Of a DNA stretch of 64,000 bases, positions 22,583 through 34,009 are shown one piece after another. Numbering within the stretch: position 1 is the first letter of the stretch; every line of letters starts with the position of its first letter. A model generated the notes under the pieces. That model did not search any database, had not been told where the DNA came from, and saw nothing but the letters and a program-made list of their open reading frames with translations. The position numbers and the translations under genes were made by a program. The DNA is from Uranotaenia lowii (lineage: Eukaryota; Arthropoda; Insecta; Diptera; Culicidae). The stretch is taken from contig NC_073693.1 in NCBI RefSeq assembly GCF_029784155.1, positions 230,259,621-230,323,620 of the forward strand, in the 5' to 3' direction.

Positions 22583-22975
22583 CTACGTTGTTGAAGCACG
22601 AGTTGTTCCAGCTTCGTCAGAGCCCTGCATAACACGGAACCTTCCAATTGGCACGAAATCCGTTCCCAAGCAAACCTAAAAGAAAAAAAGAAAGGGAAAA
22701 AAAAATTAAGGGCTGGTCAAGTTTTCAGCTGTTTTTTTCCGATATGATGGTCTTTTGGGTGCATAAAGCACAGTTCAAAGATCATTGGCCAACCTTTTCG
22801 TCGACGAAATATCTTCAAAATGATATTTAGCACCATAAAGCCACATATTGGAGAAAATTCGGCAGAAATATCTTGATTTGGTACTTACCACGTTGTTCCA
22901 GAAAATTTTGCGGGGACTAATTTTGATGTTTTGACCTTTTCTTTTCCCACTCGTCCGCCGATTGAGAAACGTCAT
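22583..22975 (-). CDS. Predicted two-exon antisense frame in Gypsy-B, 59 codons
   Basis: On the minus strand an ATG at 22975-22973 opens a basic 29-codon exon ending at 22889 with donor GTG/GTAAGT. An acceptor with a strong pyrimidine run and TTTTAG precedes 22675, from where the frame stays open 30 codons to TAG at 22585-22583. The implied intron is 213 nt. Position (after pol, opposite strand), basic first exon and an in-frame Ala-Ser-Thr codon run near the end of exon 2 parallel the better-preserved antisense frame of Gypsy-A (its exon 3). Homology of the two is suggestive only. The stop may be a decay product. No function recognised. Confidence 0.35.
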
Positions 22976-23588
22976 TGAGTTTTAGTACAGTTTTAGTACA
23001 CCCACGTTCACAGACAAAACAACGCATCGCGCAACATAAAATGAGTACTTTTGAATAAATATTTGTTGCACACTGTAAAACGGTGTAAATTTGTAATGTT
23101 CCGGATTTTAAATTATTTTAGCATGTTAGTATGTAATTTTTTTCGTTATTTTATGCATGTTATGGGTGTTATTTATTGAATTTCGTAGTTTTAAGTAGGT
23201 TTTTATCTTTAATTTAAATAATTTTAATTCGTTTTCAACAAAGTTGGTCAGTAGCTCAGTATGTGGGATCGCTGGAGACCGGAGTCGAAGACGTTGATGG
23301 TCAGTAAAGGTTTACCTCTAAACAGCGCGGAGTTGATTTATCAACGTTGATGCCTTATGACCCCGACCCACAAATAATACGGGTGAATACATATCACCTT
23401 TCAGCGGAAGTCCGAACTTAGTAGAAAAAGATCTTTTTGAATAGAATTGTTCGTTGTCACTTCGCGTTTAACAGTGTTAAGTCAATGCTCTTCGAGGACC
23501 TCTGGTTCAGCAGTCGGTGTTGTGGTGGAGGTTAAAAGTGTCGCAAAGTTTAAAAAAATATTAGCTTGCTAACATTTTTTTAACCCGA
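22976..23588. other. Gypsy-B distal 3' region
   Basis: AT-rich non-coding sequence. A short stretch at 23248-23270 (AGTAGCTCAGTATGTGG) looks like a tRNA A-box, but no matching tRNA fold is evident. Confidence 0.5.
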
Positions 23589-23600
23589 GCGGGAGGAGAG
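23589..23600 (+). other. Gypsy-B polypurine tract
   Basis: GCGGGAGGAGAG directly abuts the 3' LTR, the expected plus-strand primer. Confidence 0.7.
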
Positions 23601-24737
23601 TGTAACAAGTGCTCGGTTAGTAGTGTCAGTGGTTGTTGGACTTTTGTTCGCGGCAATAGTAAATGTGCCAAGAAGACATTTTGTTTGCGGAGAAGTCGCC
23701 TGCGTCGAAGTCCACCCCAGAACTCCTACGCACCAATCGGCACAGCAACACTCGAGAATCCCACCACCAGATGTCGGTGTTCGAGTGAAGAGGCGAGGCG
23801 AAATGATGGGCGAATGAGCGAGGCGACACGACAATCAGGATGGGGCGAAAGAACGGTGACGTCTTACGTCATGCTACGCGGCTACGGGGTCAATGATCGG
23901 CCATTTCACTGAAGTTAGCCGAACACAGCACAGCACAGAAACGTGGTCAAAACCTGCAAGTGCAAACAGTGAAATTATCGGAATCCGGAAGAGCCGAATT
24001 CCCTGGATATTCAGGTAACCCAAAGCACCATACCCCGTAGCAGCCATGACCACCGTTCTCAACGTCATTCTAAAACCCCCATCCCGATTTCCTAACAGGA
24101 CCCCGAGGTTTACCTTGTTTTGAAGATCGGCTCGTTGTAGTAAGGTGTTACATAAAAACCGCCATCGCTGCAGGCCGCCATCACACCGCAGCGAGTCTTA
24201 CTGAAGCCAACGGCGCTTCACGCGAGCCATAGACGCGCCGGTCCACAACCTACCGAGTGACGCGAGTTTCAAGGACCATTATTCGGACCCGCACTACCAA
24301 TCCACCGTGGTAAGCCGCCAGCCCGAGGCCGCCGACCTACACTCTACTCCGGACACTATCGCGAGAACCTACAACCCGAAGCCAACATAGTGCGTGGTTG
24401 AAACAGACCGTCGGTCACCAGTATCTATCACCGAGCGGCATCGCTGTTGCGGAACAGAGAGGCAGGTTCATCCAGGAAGGCGAGACACAAGGTGGTGCAA
24501 TCACTGCGTGTCACGAGGTAGGAGGTAGCATAAGGGGGTGGGACGTAGTCCCTAGTGTGCGCATAATCTCAATCATAACCCAAAGACAAAAAGGGAAGAA
24601 ATAAAACGTGGGAGGTTTCGAAGTAGATAAAGTGTTTCCTTGGCTAGCCGAATCGTTTCTTAGCTTAAGCCGACCCTGAGGCATACATACAAGGGAGTTT
24701 CAGCACCGCTGAACCCGCTAGCCGACCATTTGTTATA
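23601..24737 (+). repeat. Gypsy-B 3' LTR
   Basis: 1137 bp copy of 15005-16141; no difference noticed in the translated segments compared. Confidence 0.9.
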
Positions 24738-25735
24738 TGTGATCCACACATGATCATCCGGATCGGAATCCAGCTTGTTGTCGTCGGAGTGTAGCGTCGA
24801 TTTTCTCCTGAATCCTGTTCAGGATAACTTTGCAGAGTACTTTGAGAGTTGTACAGATCTTTTGATGCGATTAATGCGACGCTTCGAGCTGCCGGTTCTG
24901 TTGGCCATCGCTATTTGTGATTCGGAAGAGTAGTTTAAAATTACGCTTGAGTTGATCTGTTCTATCTGTCCACAGCTGACCTGCTCTGTTTTTCAGTGGC
25001 ACTCTAGCATTAGTCCCTGCAACACTAAGGCGGCGAGAAATGTCATATAGTAATCGGATATCTCTCTTTCTCCATCTTCGGCTAGGGAGTTTGTCCAGGC
25101 TCTCTAGTCTCGTCTTCAAGCTCGTTTAACTGCCTTTTCGAGCTCCGCATATCATAAGCGGGCGGCTGCTTTGGATGACCTGCTACATGGCTGCTCAATT
25201 CAGACTTTCGCCTTTCTCCGATCATCGAACATCCTCCAAGTTTCATCCGACATCCATTCACTTCTTCTTCCATAAACTTTATCGATAGTTACGTGGCTCG
25301 TCGTGGTATAGGAATTCTTGATTCTAAACCGCTGTTATGAGACTGTTCCTTTTGTCGGCAGTTCCGAAGCTCGTGATTCAAGCTGTTCAACGTATACCCT
25401 TTTCACCTCTGGATTCTCTAACCGGCGTACGTCGTATCGACATCCGACCTTCTCTTCTCGCCGTTGGACACGTCCAACTCTCAGTCGTATTTCACTAAAG
25501 ACGAGGAGATGGTCAGATGCAATGTCTGCGCTTCGTTTTTTGCGGACATCAAGAAAGCTCCTTCTCTGTTTTTGGCTGATGCAGATGTAGTCAATATGAT
25601 TTTCAGTTTGGCTATCTCGGGATACCCAAGCACATAAGGTCGGTTGGGGAAGAGCGATCCACCGATCATCATGATGTTGTTGCCACAAAATTCTACAAAC
25701 AACTCTCCGTTTTCGCACATCTATCCTAGACCATG
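24738..25735 (-). pseudogene. RTE-like LINE ORF, 5' portion (right of Gypsy-B)
   Basis: Read on the minus strand from the right: endonuclease C-terminus (HIDYICISQKQRRS, DIASDHLLVFSEIRLR, DVRRLENPEV), a linker with NDIRLLYDISRR-like sequence (RDIRLLYDISRRLS), then the RT N-terminus (LKVLCKVILNRIQEK, QQAGFRSG) ending exactly at the Gypsy-B target duplication. The SDH motif of the apurinic-type endonuclease is visible near 25510. Frameshifts and stops break it. The rest of the RT continues at 15004 on the other side of Gypsy-B. The clade is probably RTE-like; this is a judgement from motifs. Confidence 0.72.
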
Positions 25736-26837
25736 GTGCTCTAAGTAGCGCTGAAAGTCCTGATTAAACTATAATCTACGCTTCTATCAATTAAACCATA
25801 ATGATTTAGCCAGCAATACTGCTAAATTTAGTGTTCATATCCATCCAGTCAATGGATAGCATGTCTCAAAAGTGACTACATTGCGCAGTTGCATGCGGAG
25901 CGCAAGTTTTCCGTCATTTCGAACCACCCGTGATCGTTTCCCAGCGAAACCGATTCCAGAATCTGCCGACGGCAACCCTTTCACTCGAAGGTTTTTTTCT
26001 GAACACGCTTCAAGTTGGTGGGCGACCCCGACCAGTAGGTGGCAGCACAACATTGTCAGACAAAGTTTGCAACCCGGCCAGCAGCACTGGCTGGATGTCG
26101 TGTGGTTTCGCTTTACTGCCTTAGCTACAGAGCTAAGACAAAACTATTCCCGACCAGGAAACTTTATTATATTATATTAACTCTTTAATAGGATGTGAAA
26201 CGGCCGACGCCGACACCGCCAACGACGCAAACCTGGCACTGGAGGCAACTTTTTATTATCTTTGTTTTTTTTCTCTCAAATTCACTCTCCTCCTGTCAAG
26301 GCTGTCGTATTCTGGCAACTCGTGTGTGGTGCATTCAGACTAGTTGGTTAGGTTAGTTGGTTGGTTAGTTTGTGTTTGTACCACACTGAGTCTAACAGTC
26401 TATTACCTCATTCGACAAAAAAACTCGCTCCAGGCTGTCCGGAAGCTGCCTGCCAGAGCGCCAACGGCATGTGGGAAGTGTACTGACTGGAATCGTTTCT
26501 CGGTACGGATGAATTTTGATTGTAATTTGCATAAATATATTCAACTGGATGAAGCGTGTTATTTTTTCTGTTGTTGTTTGCCGCAGGAGCTGCCTCCGAC
26601 TCTTATTTGATGATAACGCTAAGTCGTCCGTACAGCTGGGTTTGTGTTTGCTTTGGTGTATTTTGTTTTGAATTTACAATTCACATCAAACGGTGCCTAA
26701 TCGGTTTGATATGTGTCACGAGAACAAGAAACTGGTGATTGCGTTTAACCCGTTTTAAATACGTTGAATAGCCTCTATTATCTAGAATAATTTGAAATTG
26801 ATGAATGATTAGCTGTAAAAAGCTAATGAATAGTTAA
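25736..26837. other. Unassigned spacer
   Basis: Mixed-composition sequence. A 102-codon plus-strand frame at 25872-26180 has no recognisable motif and is probably chance. A short GGTTAGTT-type simple repeat lies near 26343-26370. No supported gene. Confidence 0.45.
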
Positions 26838-26839
26838 TA

Positions 26840-28111
26840 AAGAGTGATACGGTCAAAATTTGGTCAATATCAACTTGACGTATTTCTTTCAATTTTACAT
26901 TTAAAAAACTTGAACACCCCTCATTTTGAAGGTGTGTGTGTGTAGAATGTTGCTCCTATTTTGATTTTAGAATTCATTCTTCAGTTGTCAAAATGCCGTC
27001 CAAGGAAGAAGAGCAGCGTATCAAAATTTTGCTCGCGCATCGCGAAAATCCGAGCTACTCGCACGCAAAGCTGGCAAAATCGCTAAAAGTTGCCAAATCA
27101 ACCGTTACAAATGTAATTAAAGTGTTTGGGGAACGTTTGTCGACAGCCAGGAAGTCTGGATCGGCGGGAAATCGAAACTCGGAAGCCGCTGAGACGACAA
27201 AGAGAGTTGCCGGTAGTTTCAAGCGAAACCCTAACCTCTCTGTATCGTCTACAACCGTGCATCGAGCCAAAAAAATGAGCCGGATTGTCGACTTACATGA
27301 AGATAGTGACTCCAAATCGCGATGATAAACGAAATACGATGGCCAAAGCGCGATCCCGGAGGCTGTACACGACGATGCTGACGAAGTTTGACTGCGTGGT
27401 AATGGACGACGAAACCTACGTCAAAGCCGACTACAAGCAGCTTCTGGGACAGGAGTTTTATACGGCAAAAGGAAGGGGAAAGATAGCCGATATTTTCAAG
27501 CACATGAAACTGTCAAAGTTCGCGAAGAAATATCTGGTTTGGCAAGCCATCTGTACCTGTGGCTTGAAAAGCAGCATTTTCATAGCTTCCGGGACTGTCA
27601 ACCAAGAAATTTACGTGAAAGAGTGTTTGAATAAACGTCTGCTGCCTTTCCTGAAAAACACGGTTGTTCCGTACTGTTTTGGCCGGATTTGGCATCTTGC
27701 CATTACGGTAAAAAGGCCATGGAGTGGTACGCCGTCAACAACGTGCAGGTGATTCCCAAGGACAAGAACCCTCCCAACACGCCAAAGCTCCACCAAATTG
27801 AGAAATACTGGGCTATTTTCAAGCGGAACCTAAAGAAGACGAAAAAACTGCTAAGGACGAGCAGCAGTTCGAGGCAAACTGGCTTTCTGCGGCGAAGAAG
27901 GTGGACAAGGTGGCTGTACAAAATCTGATGGCAGTGGTTAAGCGTAAGGCCCGGCAATTCGGATTTGGAAAAGCGGAAGCCTAACTGAATATTTTTCCAG
28001 AATTTTAAACTAATTAAACTTGGAAAAGAAATTTAATTTGATTTTTTAAATAAACGATTTCACCGATTTACACGCGCTTTCCCATGACCAAATGTTGACC
28101 GTATCACCCTT
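26840..28111 (+). mobile_element. ITmD37E (Tc1/mariner superfamily) element, decayed
   Basis: Inverted ends share GTGATACGGTCAA(A/C)ATTTGGTCA, flanked by TA at 26838-26839 and 28112-28113. At 1.27 kb the length fits a single-gene mariner-like element. It contains the transposase pseudogene described separately. The next TA outwards is equally compatible, so each boundary is uncertain by three bases. Confidence 0.85.
26993..27984 (+). pseudogene. DD37E transposase, frameshifted
   Basis: ATG at 26993 opens an N-terminal helix-turn-helix region (HAKLAKSLKVAKSTVTNVIK). A break near 27290 shifts to the frame carrying the first catalytic Asp (CVVMDDETYV, codons 27405-27410). A second near 27680 shifts to the segment with WPDLASCHYGK (Asp codon 27686) and HQIEKYW (Glu codon 27800). 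A third near 27860 leads to the C-terminus ending KAEA at 27984. Exactly 37 residues separate the second Asp from Glu, the signature of the mosquito ITmD37E family. The enzyme would cut and paste the element at TA sites. This copy cannot make it because of three frameshifts. Confidence 0.88.
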
Positions 28112-28113
28112 TA

Positions 28114-28485
28114 TTATTGATGGATTAAGAAGAATAATATTCCTCTTTAAGCTCTACGGAACAATGGAATGCAAAGGAATAGAAATCTTTTTTTAATATA
28201 TATTTGAGTGATCAGAACTTTGAAAATATGGCTTTATAAAGTTGCTTTAGTTTTGAGAAGATTGGAAAATTGGAATACAAAAAATTATACCTATTTTTTT
28301 TAAACTGTGACCCAGAGATGGGTCTTGACTCAAACATTCAGTCAGCGAAACTTTTTTTGATGATCACATGGGAAAACAATTCCCTTCATTCCGATAGATA
28401 TCGACACTCGACCAGTATAACTTTCATACACCAGGTTGTCTCCTGTAGTAGAATGTTAATACATGGGCCCCGGAGAGGCGCAAGA
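28114..28485. other. Short spacer, nothing recognised
   Basis: AT-rich sequence between the ITmD37E element and a hAT-B fragment. No gene. Confidence 0.45.
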
Positions 28486-28556
28486 TTTGGTGAGCCGAAT
28501 ATTCGGCTTAACGGTTTTTTTTGCGGCCGACTGAATATTCGGTACATCTTTACTGT
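28486..28556. mobile_element. Right-end fragment of a hAT-B family element
   Basis: GAGCCGAATATTCGGCTTAA then a T-run, ...GAATATTCGGTACATCT matches the right end of hAT-B (12636-12713). Only the terminal ~70 bp remain. Confidence 0.7.
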
Positions 28557-30543
28557 AGTCTTTCGTTTTTGGTTGAATTTTGATGATTGAAAAATAATTT
28601 AAAAAAATTAAGCTTGTAGAATACGCATTGTACATTTTTTCGCACGTATTTGGGCGATTAATTTTGAGAACTGGTAGGAATTGTTTGGGAATTGATTGCT
28701 AGGAAGTGTTTTATCCAAAACAGTTTGTATATTCCAAGCATTTCCTTACAAAATGCTGTTTTTGTTAATAAACTAAGGTAATCTGTTAGGTTGATTGGTT
28801 TCCTGGCTCAAAATGAAGCACCACGAATAAATTACTGCGATTTCGCCCTCCCCGAACAAGTATACCACTTCAACCGATTCAAACCATTTCGTCAGTGAAA
28901 TCGATCGGAAACAAATGAGCAAGCAATTTGCGACAAGCTTTCCCAATGGTTCCCAATAAGTTTCTCCGAATTGGTCTAGCACCAGCCACAGACTACACTT
29001 CTGGGTCTGGGAAGGGTAGCTGGTTGGCCGACTGAAGAAGAAGCACACACACACACACGAGTTAAAAGCATTTTCCGCCCAGAGTGTAAGAGCATTTTCC
29101 CATTTCGGGTACACTCGACGATATGTAAATTATTTCCCACAGGGGTGAAATTGATGACGGTTGATCTAAAACCCATCAGGCGGTAGTTTTCCACATTACC
29201 CCCTGCCTTCTGCCTCCAACCTTCCGAATGGTCACAATGGACCACTTTATCGAAAATTAATGCATTCTGGTGAATAGTTATTGCAAAAGCAGCCAGCAGC
29301 ATTGGGTAACCGAAAGATAAACCGAAAGTCTATTGAGCCATTACCCGGCGCTTAATGGGGCTCCTATCAATTCAACCGGTAGCCCATCGAGAGGAGGCAC
29401 GCAGTTATTGGAACGCCAAACCATTAGGCACCGTCCACTTACAAAACACTTCTAGGAAACTTTGGAGGTTTCTACTGCTATTGTAATTTTTAGTTGTCAT
29501 CAAAGTGTTTTATAGGAAATTTTTGATGACGTTAAATTTATTAATTTCCTTTTTTATGGATACAACCTACAACTACTCCATTCGGAAATTGTACATGGCG
29601 ACCGTTAAAATTAATGAATGTTCCAGTTATCCAATTTTATGTCAATTTTCCCAACCCTCTAAGTCTAAGTATAACCGGCTGGGGTTACGCATTTGCCTTG
29701 GGTTTCAATTAAGGCTTCCCCAATTTATTGCGTTGCTCAAGCTTTCCGAAGGCTATTGTATTTCATCGTTCGACGATCTAGTGAATCCAGTAGGTAGTGA
29801 AAGGGTCACTTGAAAGCTCTTACGAGACCTCTGAGAGCCGACACAACATGGAAATGCTGTTTCAATGTTTTGCTCCCGTTTGGCCACCTAACCAAAGCTA
29901 TCAATCGTTGTTTTCCTGTTACATGTGTAGCCACTAGTAAGAGAGCGTCTGTGTGTTGTTCAGGTCATTAATGAGGGCGATGAAACTAGAAACCGAACCG
30001 ATCTGAACTGAACGGCCTTCCACCCGCCTCCTAAACTTTTCGGAGACGGCTGTTTAGTGGCGCGGCAGCAGCAGCAGCTTAATGGTAACTTTGAGGATTT
30101 GTGGGAGACATTCCCCCTATCCAATAAAACTGGAAACGAACTGTGATCGATTGATCACCTTTCATTAGTTTCTTGTTTTTTTCTGCTTCAAAGAAGGTAG
30201 ATTGATTTTATTGTTGTTGCTAAATAACACCTGGCGAATGTTGGTAGATTATTTCATTTTTGAACTTAAGGCTTCTGTAGTAGCCAAAGGCCAAATAATA
30301 AAATGTTGCTATTTTCATACCAAGGAGTAAATAGGGTGGTCCTAAAAATAAGAGAAGCTTCAAATATAATGTTATGAATTCGTCTTAGTAATGGGTGGCA
30401 ACTAAAATTTCGGGATTTGTCGAGGCCCCAATACTCTAAAATAAACGAGCTCATTGAAAAAATGAGAGTGTGTATGTTTTAGCTTTTCTTCTCCTCATTC
30501 AGCCAGTATTTTTGTTGTGTTTATATTTCGCAGTTTTGCTGAA
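28557..30543. other. Non-repeat-looking sequence, no gene seen
   Basis: More balanced base composition than elsewhere, with small CA and GCA repeats (about 29045, 30066). It may be intergenic or intronic host DNA. No frame carries a domain I recognise and no exon with good splice sites stood out. Confidence 0.4.
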
Positions 30544-32180
30544 ATGCCGTCGGAACAAGAAGCGTTTCGCGAGTGCGTTGTACAGCTCTACGAACTGCAC
30601 AAATATCTCGGCAAAACGTATAGGGGAGGAGCGGGCTATATGCGCCTATTAAGCAGAACACTGATTTAATCAAATATCACATCGAATATGTGTACAAAAA
30701 CTATATACACGTGTGCAGGCATCTGTTTTCTATACATTGGAGTAATTTTTATGTTAAAATTTTCTTCTGTTTCCAAGAAAATGATTTTATTATAAGTGTT
30801 GTCTGAAATGCCGAACCTCAAATGGTGCGGGCTAAATGCGCCTATTTATGTTTTGAACAAAATTTCTGTTTTTTGGGCAATATTTCCTTATAATTTCATT
30901 GAAACTGCAGGAAAGTAATAATTTCCGTACGGCAAAGCTGAAGTTTTATAAAAATCTATGTATATTATAATTTTATGGAATAAAACAAAAGTTAGGGTTG
31001 CCATACTATGGAGGCAGTTCATCCATGAGAAAAACTTTATCAAATCTGTTTTTAGATCTTCAATTCTCTCTTAAGATGTTATTCAGAGCTTAGATTTGAA
31101 GGTTCAATGATAAAAATCATTTATTTATTCTATTTAACCTGTTATTTTAGGATGGAGGCATTTTACAAACATGATAGGGGCATACAAAAACACTATATTA
31201 TTCCACTATTTAATCAATATTAAACCTCCACAAAAGCTGTAATATGTTTAATTTCTAAAGTTCATTTGAGTAAGAAACAAAAACCATCCTAGTTTTTGTT
31301 TTAAGCTCCTTTACGTATAATTTTTTAAAGTCAAAATATTACATCAAAATCTATCAAAATCTTGTATGATTTTTTAAATTTTTTGAGTTTGTAAATTCGT
31401 TAAATTCTTTCTTGCCTTATGTTCTAAGTGTATCACCCTCAAAATGCATTGGTCAGATAAGCTGTCTAGTCAGCCATTTCATCAAACAGCCGTAGGGTCA
31501 TTTAACCCGATAGGCCCATTTAGGAAACCTTTCTCCTACAGTACAACATTTTAAAAGTGAAAATGTGACGGCTTCCACTGTTAACCATATCCTAAAGTCC
31601 CAAACAACTACTCGCAAGCAAGGTAGTGGCAGACCTGCGAAAATTACGGACTTAAAAGGACTTCGTTCTCTTTCTCGTGCCTTCAAAAACAAGGATTAAC
31701 TGCGCCAACGGGATGTCGCCAAAAAGTTCAATTGTTCTCACCAGTACATTAGCAAGACATTGAAATAATTTGGAATTAAATGCCGAAGGAAGACAAGAGC
31801 CCCAGAATACACTGAGGATCAGATTTCGACTCTTAAATCCCAATGCCGCTGAATGATAAAAAAATATTCCGGAAAATGTTATCCGGACGACAAAAGTTAC
31901 TTCCCTCTTTCGAAGACGCACATCCCCGGAAACGATCGATACTATTCCAAGGATAGTTCTACTACATCTCCGAACATTAAATATAAGTTAAAACATAAGT
32001 TTGAGCAGAAAGTGATGTTGTACATCGCCATTTCCGAGAGAGGTATTTCTAAGCCATGGTTCAAGCCGTCTGGTTTGACCTTCAATCAAGATGTGTAAAA
32101 AAATGAATGTTTGAAGAAAATTTGGAGCGATTTGGAGAAACGCCATAATCAAATTTTAATAAAACCAGATACACTTTTCG
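30544..32180 (+). pseudogene. Tc1-like transposase pseudogene, split by a MITE
   Basis: It starts MPSEQEAFRECVVQLYELHK at 30544 and is cut at 30621-30622 by a 914-bp MITE. It resumes after 31538 with HFKSENVTASTVNHILKS and TRKQGSGRPAKI (the linker before the second helix-turn-helix). Then come RQRDVAKKFNCSHQYISK and a catalytic block beginning DDKSYF with GNDRYY and KFEQKVMLYIAIS, ending near the stop at 32096. Several in-frame stops and at least one frameshift interrupt it. The GRPAKI linker and DDxSYF block are typical of insect Tc1-like transposases. The distal catalytic residues are lost or unrecognisable. Confidence 0.75.
30623..31536. mobile_element. TA-type MITE, copy 1
   Basis: Begins GGGGAGGAGCGGGC and ends CCTTTCTCC (complement GGAGAAAGG), flanked by TA. 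The 914-bp interior is non-coding and nearly identical to copy 2 at 33079. It interrupts the Tc1-like transposase pseudogene, so it is younger than that element. Confidence 0.8.
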
Positions 32181-32699
32181 AGAACTTTTCTTCAACTCAT
32201 TCTCTCTTCTTCGCATGGTCCAATTTCGTATTTCGAAATTTTTAAAATAACGCTTCTATGTTAAAAAAAGTCCATTGAGATAATTTTCACGGAGCTATCA
32301 TAAACACGACCGATCGCTATTGGCCAATTGGATCTCATGGCCAACTCCGCGGCTTTTTCAACATCGTTTAGCAATTTTTTTTAATACACCCATAGAAAAG
32401 ATTGCAAAAATCCAATGTCAATTTAGCAAATCTCTGTTCCCAAAATGCGCTGAAAAGTATACTAATCATGCCAAAGATGATATGTTCGAAAAAGCACTAC
32501 CGGCATAAGGACTCGAGCTCATCAAGCAAAATGGTTCATGACCATTCAAGCACTCCAGAAAAAAAAATTAATGAGATTTTCACCAATACTAATGTTATGA
32601 AATCGCTTGGTACATCTTTGTACCTGAAAATAATCAAATTTTCGGAGGTGATGGAAAGTATTAAAGAAACATGAGGTATCAAAGAAAGAATGAACAAAA
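32181..32699. other. Unassigned, possibly remnant 3' part of the Tc1-like element
   Basis: AT-rich sequence after the last recognisable transposase motif. No supported frame and no matching terminal repeat found. Confidence 0.35.
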
Positions 32700-32734
32700 G
32701 CCGTAAATATCATGAATTTTTCGAAAAAGACACA

Positions 32735-32880
32735 AAGGCTCACCGGTTGGACTTGAACCTGCAATCTCCGTTTCAGTATAACGGTGGACGTGATGGAATC
32801 AACCGACACGAGCGTACATGTCGAGCTCCACCAATCAACTGATGGACCACGGTGTACAATATCATAAGGTGATATATTCC
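32735..32880 (-). repeat. tRNA-like / SINE-like segment
   Basis: On the minus strand GGTTCAAGTCC (complement of 32749-32759) matches the RNA polymerase III B-box consensus GGTTCRANTCC. TGGTGGAGCTCG about 80 bases upstream is a possible A-box. No full tRNA fold is evident, so a SINE head or tRNA relic is likeliest. Confidence 0.35.
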
Positions 32881-33078
32881 CGATAATGTCGTCATTACTA
32901 TCCATCTAGTGATCCTCGATGTATGCAGCATTATTTTACGCGCGCAAAGCTATTTGCCTTGCACGCTATTGGAAGATAACAATGACGTCACTTGTTTACA
33001 ATCAAACGAGTTGTTTACTCTTGGGAGTAGCCTACCTTGTCTATTTATAGCGTGTGCTGGACCTTCTCACACCATGTA

Positions 33079-33995
33079 GGGGAGGAGCGGGCTATATGCG
33101 CCTATTAAGCAGAACACTGATTTAATCAAATACCACATCGAATATGTGTACAAAAACTAGATACACGTGTGCAGGCATCTGTTTTCTATACAATGGAGTA
33201 ATTTTTATGTTAAAATTTTCTTCTGTTTCCGAGAAAACGATTTTATTGTAAGTGTTGTCTGAAATGCCGAACCTCAAACCGTGCGGGCTAAATGCGCCTA
33301 TTTATGTTTTGAACAAAATTTCTGTTTTTTTGGGAAATATTTCCGTATAATTTCATTGAAACTGCTAGAAAGTAATAATTTCCGTACGACTAAGTTGAAG
33401 TTTTATAAAAATCTATGTATATTTTAATTTTATGGAAGAAAACAAAAGTTAGGGTTGCCATACTATGGAGGCAGTTCATCCATGAAAAAAACTTTATCAA
33501 ATCTGTTTTTAGATCTTCAATTCTCTCTAAAGATGTTATTCAGAGCTTAGATTTGAAGTTTCAATGATAAAAATCATTTATTTATTCTATTTAACCTGTT
33601 ATTTAAGGATGGAGGCATTTTACAAACATGATGGGGGCATACAAAAACACTCTATTATTTCACAATATAATCATTATTAAATCTCCACAAAAGCTGAAAT
33701 ATGTTTAATTTCTTAAGTTCATTTGAGTAAGAAACAAAAACCATCCTAGTTTTTGTTTAAAGATTCTTTACGTATAATTCTTTAAAGTCGAAATATTACA
33801 TCAAAATTTATCAAAACCTTGTTTGATTTTTTAAATTTTTTTGAGATTGTGAATTCATAAAATTCTTTCTTGCCTTATGTTCTAAGCGTATCACCCTCAA
33901 AATGCAGTGGTCAGGTAAACTGTCTAGTCAGCCATTTCATCAAACAGGCCGTAGGGTCATTTAACCCGATAGGCCCATTTAGGAAACCTTTCCCC
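33079..33995. mobile_element. TA-type MITE, copy 2
   Basis: 917-bp direct repeat of copy 1, same orientation, ends GGGGAGG...CCTTTCCCC flanked by TA (33077-33078, 33996-33997). Non-coding. Confidence 0.8.
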
Positions 33996-34009
33996 TATAT
34001 ACCGCATGT

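Larger units (their letters stand above)
15005..24737 (+). mobile_element. Gypsy-type LTR retrotransposon Gypsy-B, pol broken
   Basis: 1137-bp LTRs at both ends start TGTAAC and end GTTATA, with a 4-bp duplication TGTG at 15001-15004 and 24738-24741. The element is 9733 bp and inserted into an RTE-like LINE. Order: LTR, primer site, leader, gag, frameshift heptamer, pol in four frame segments, about 1.7 kb of 3' region with minus-strand splice signals, purine tract, LTR. It is clearly related to Gypsy-A (same Gag and Pol motifs, same heptamer, same primer core) but diverged. Translated segments inside the two LTRs are identical, suggesting a recent insertion despite the damaged pol. Confidence 0.92.

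Noticed and set aside
23244..23300. tRNA gene in the Gypsy-B 3' region
   Set aside because: Only the A-box-like AGTAGCTCAG fits; no B-box consensus or closing acceptor stem.
25872..26180. 102-codon plus-strand frame
   Set aside because: No domain, no conserved neighbour and low-confidence composition; treated as chance.
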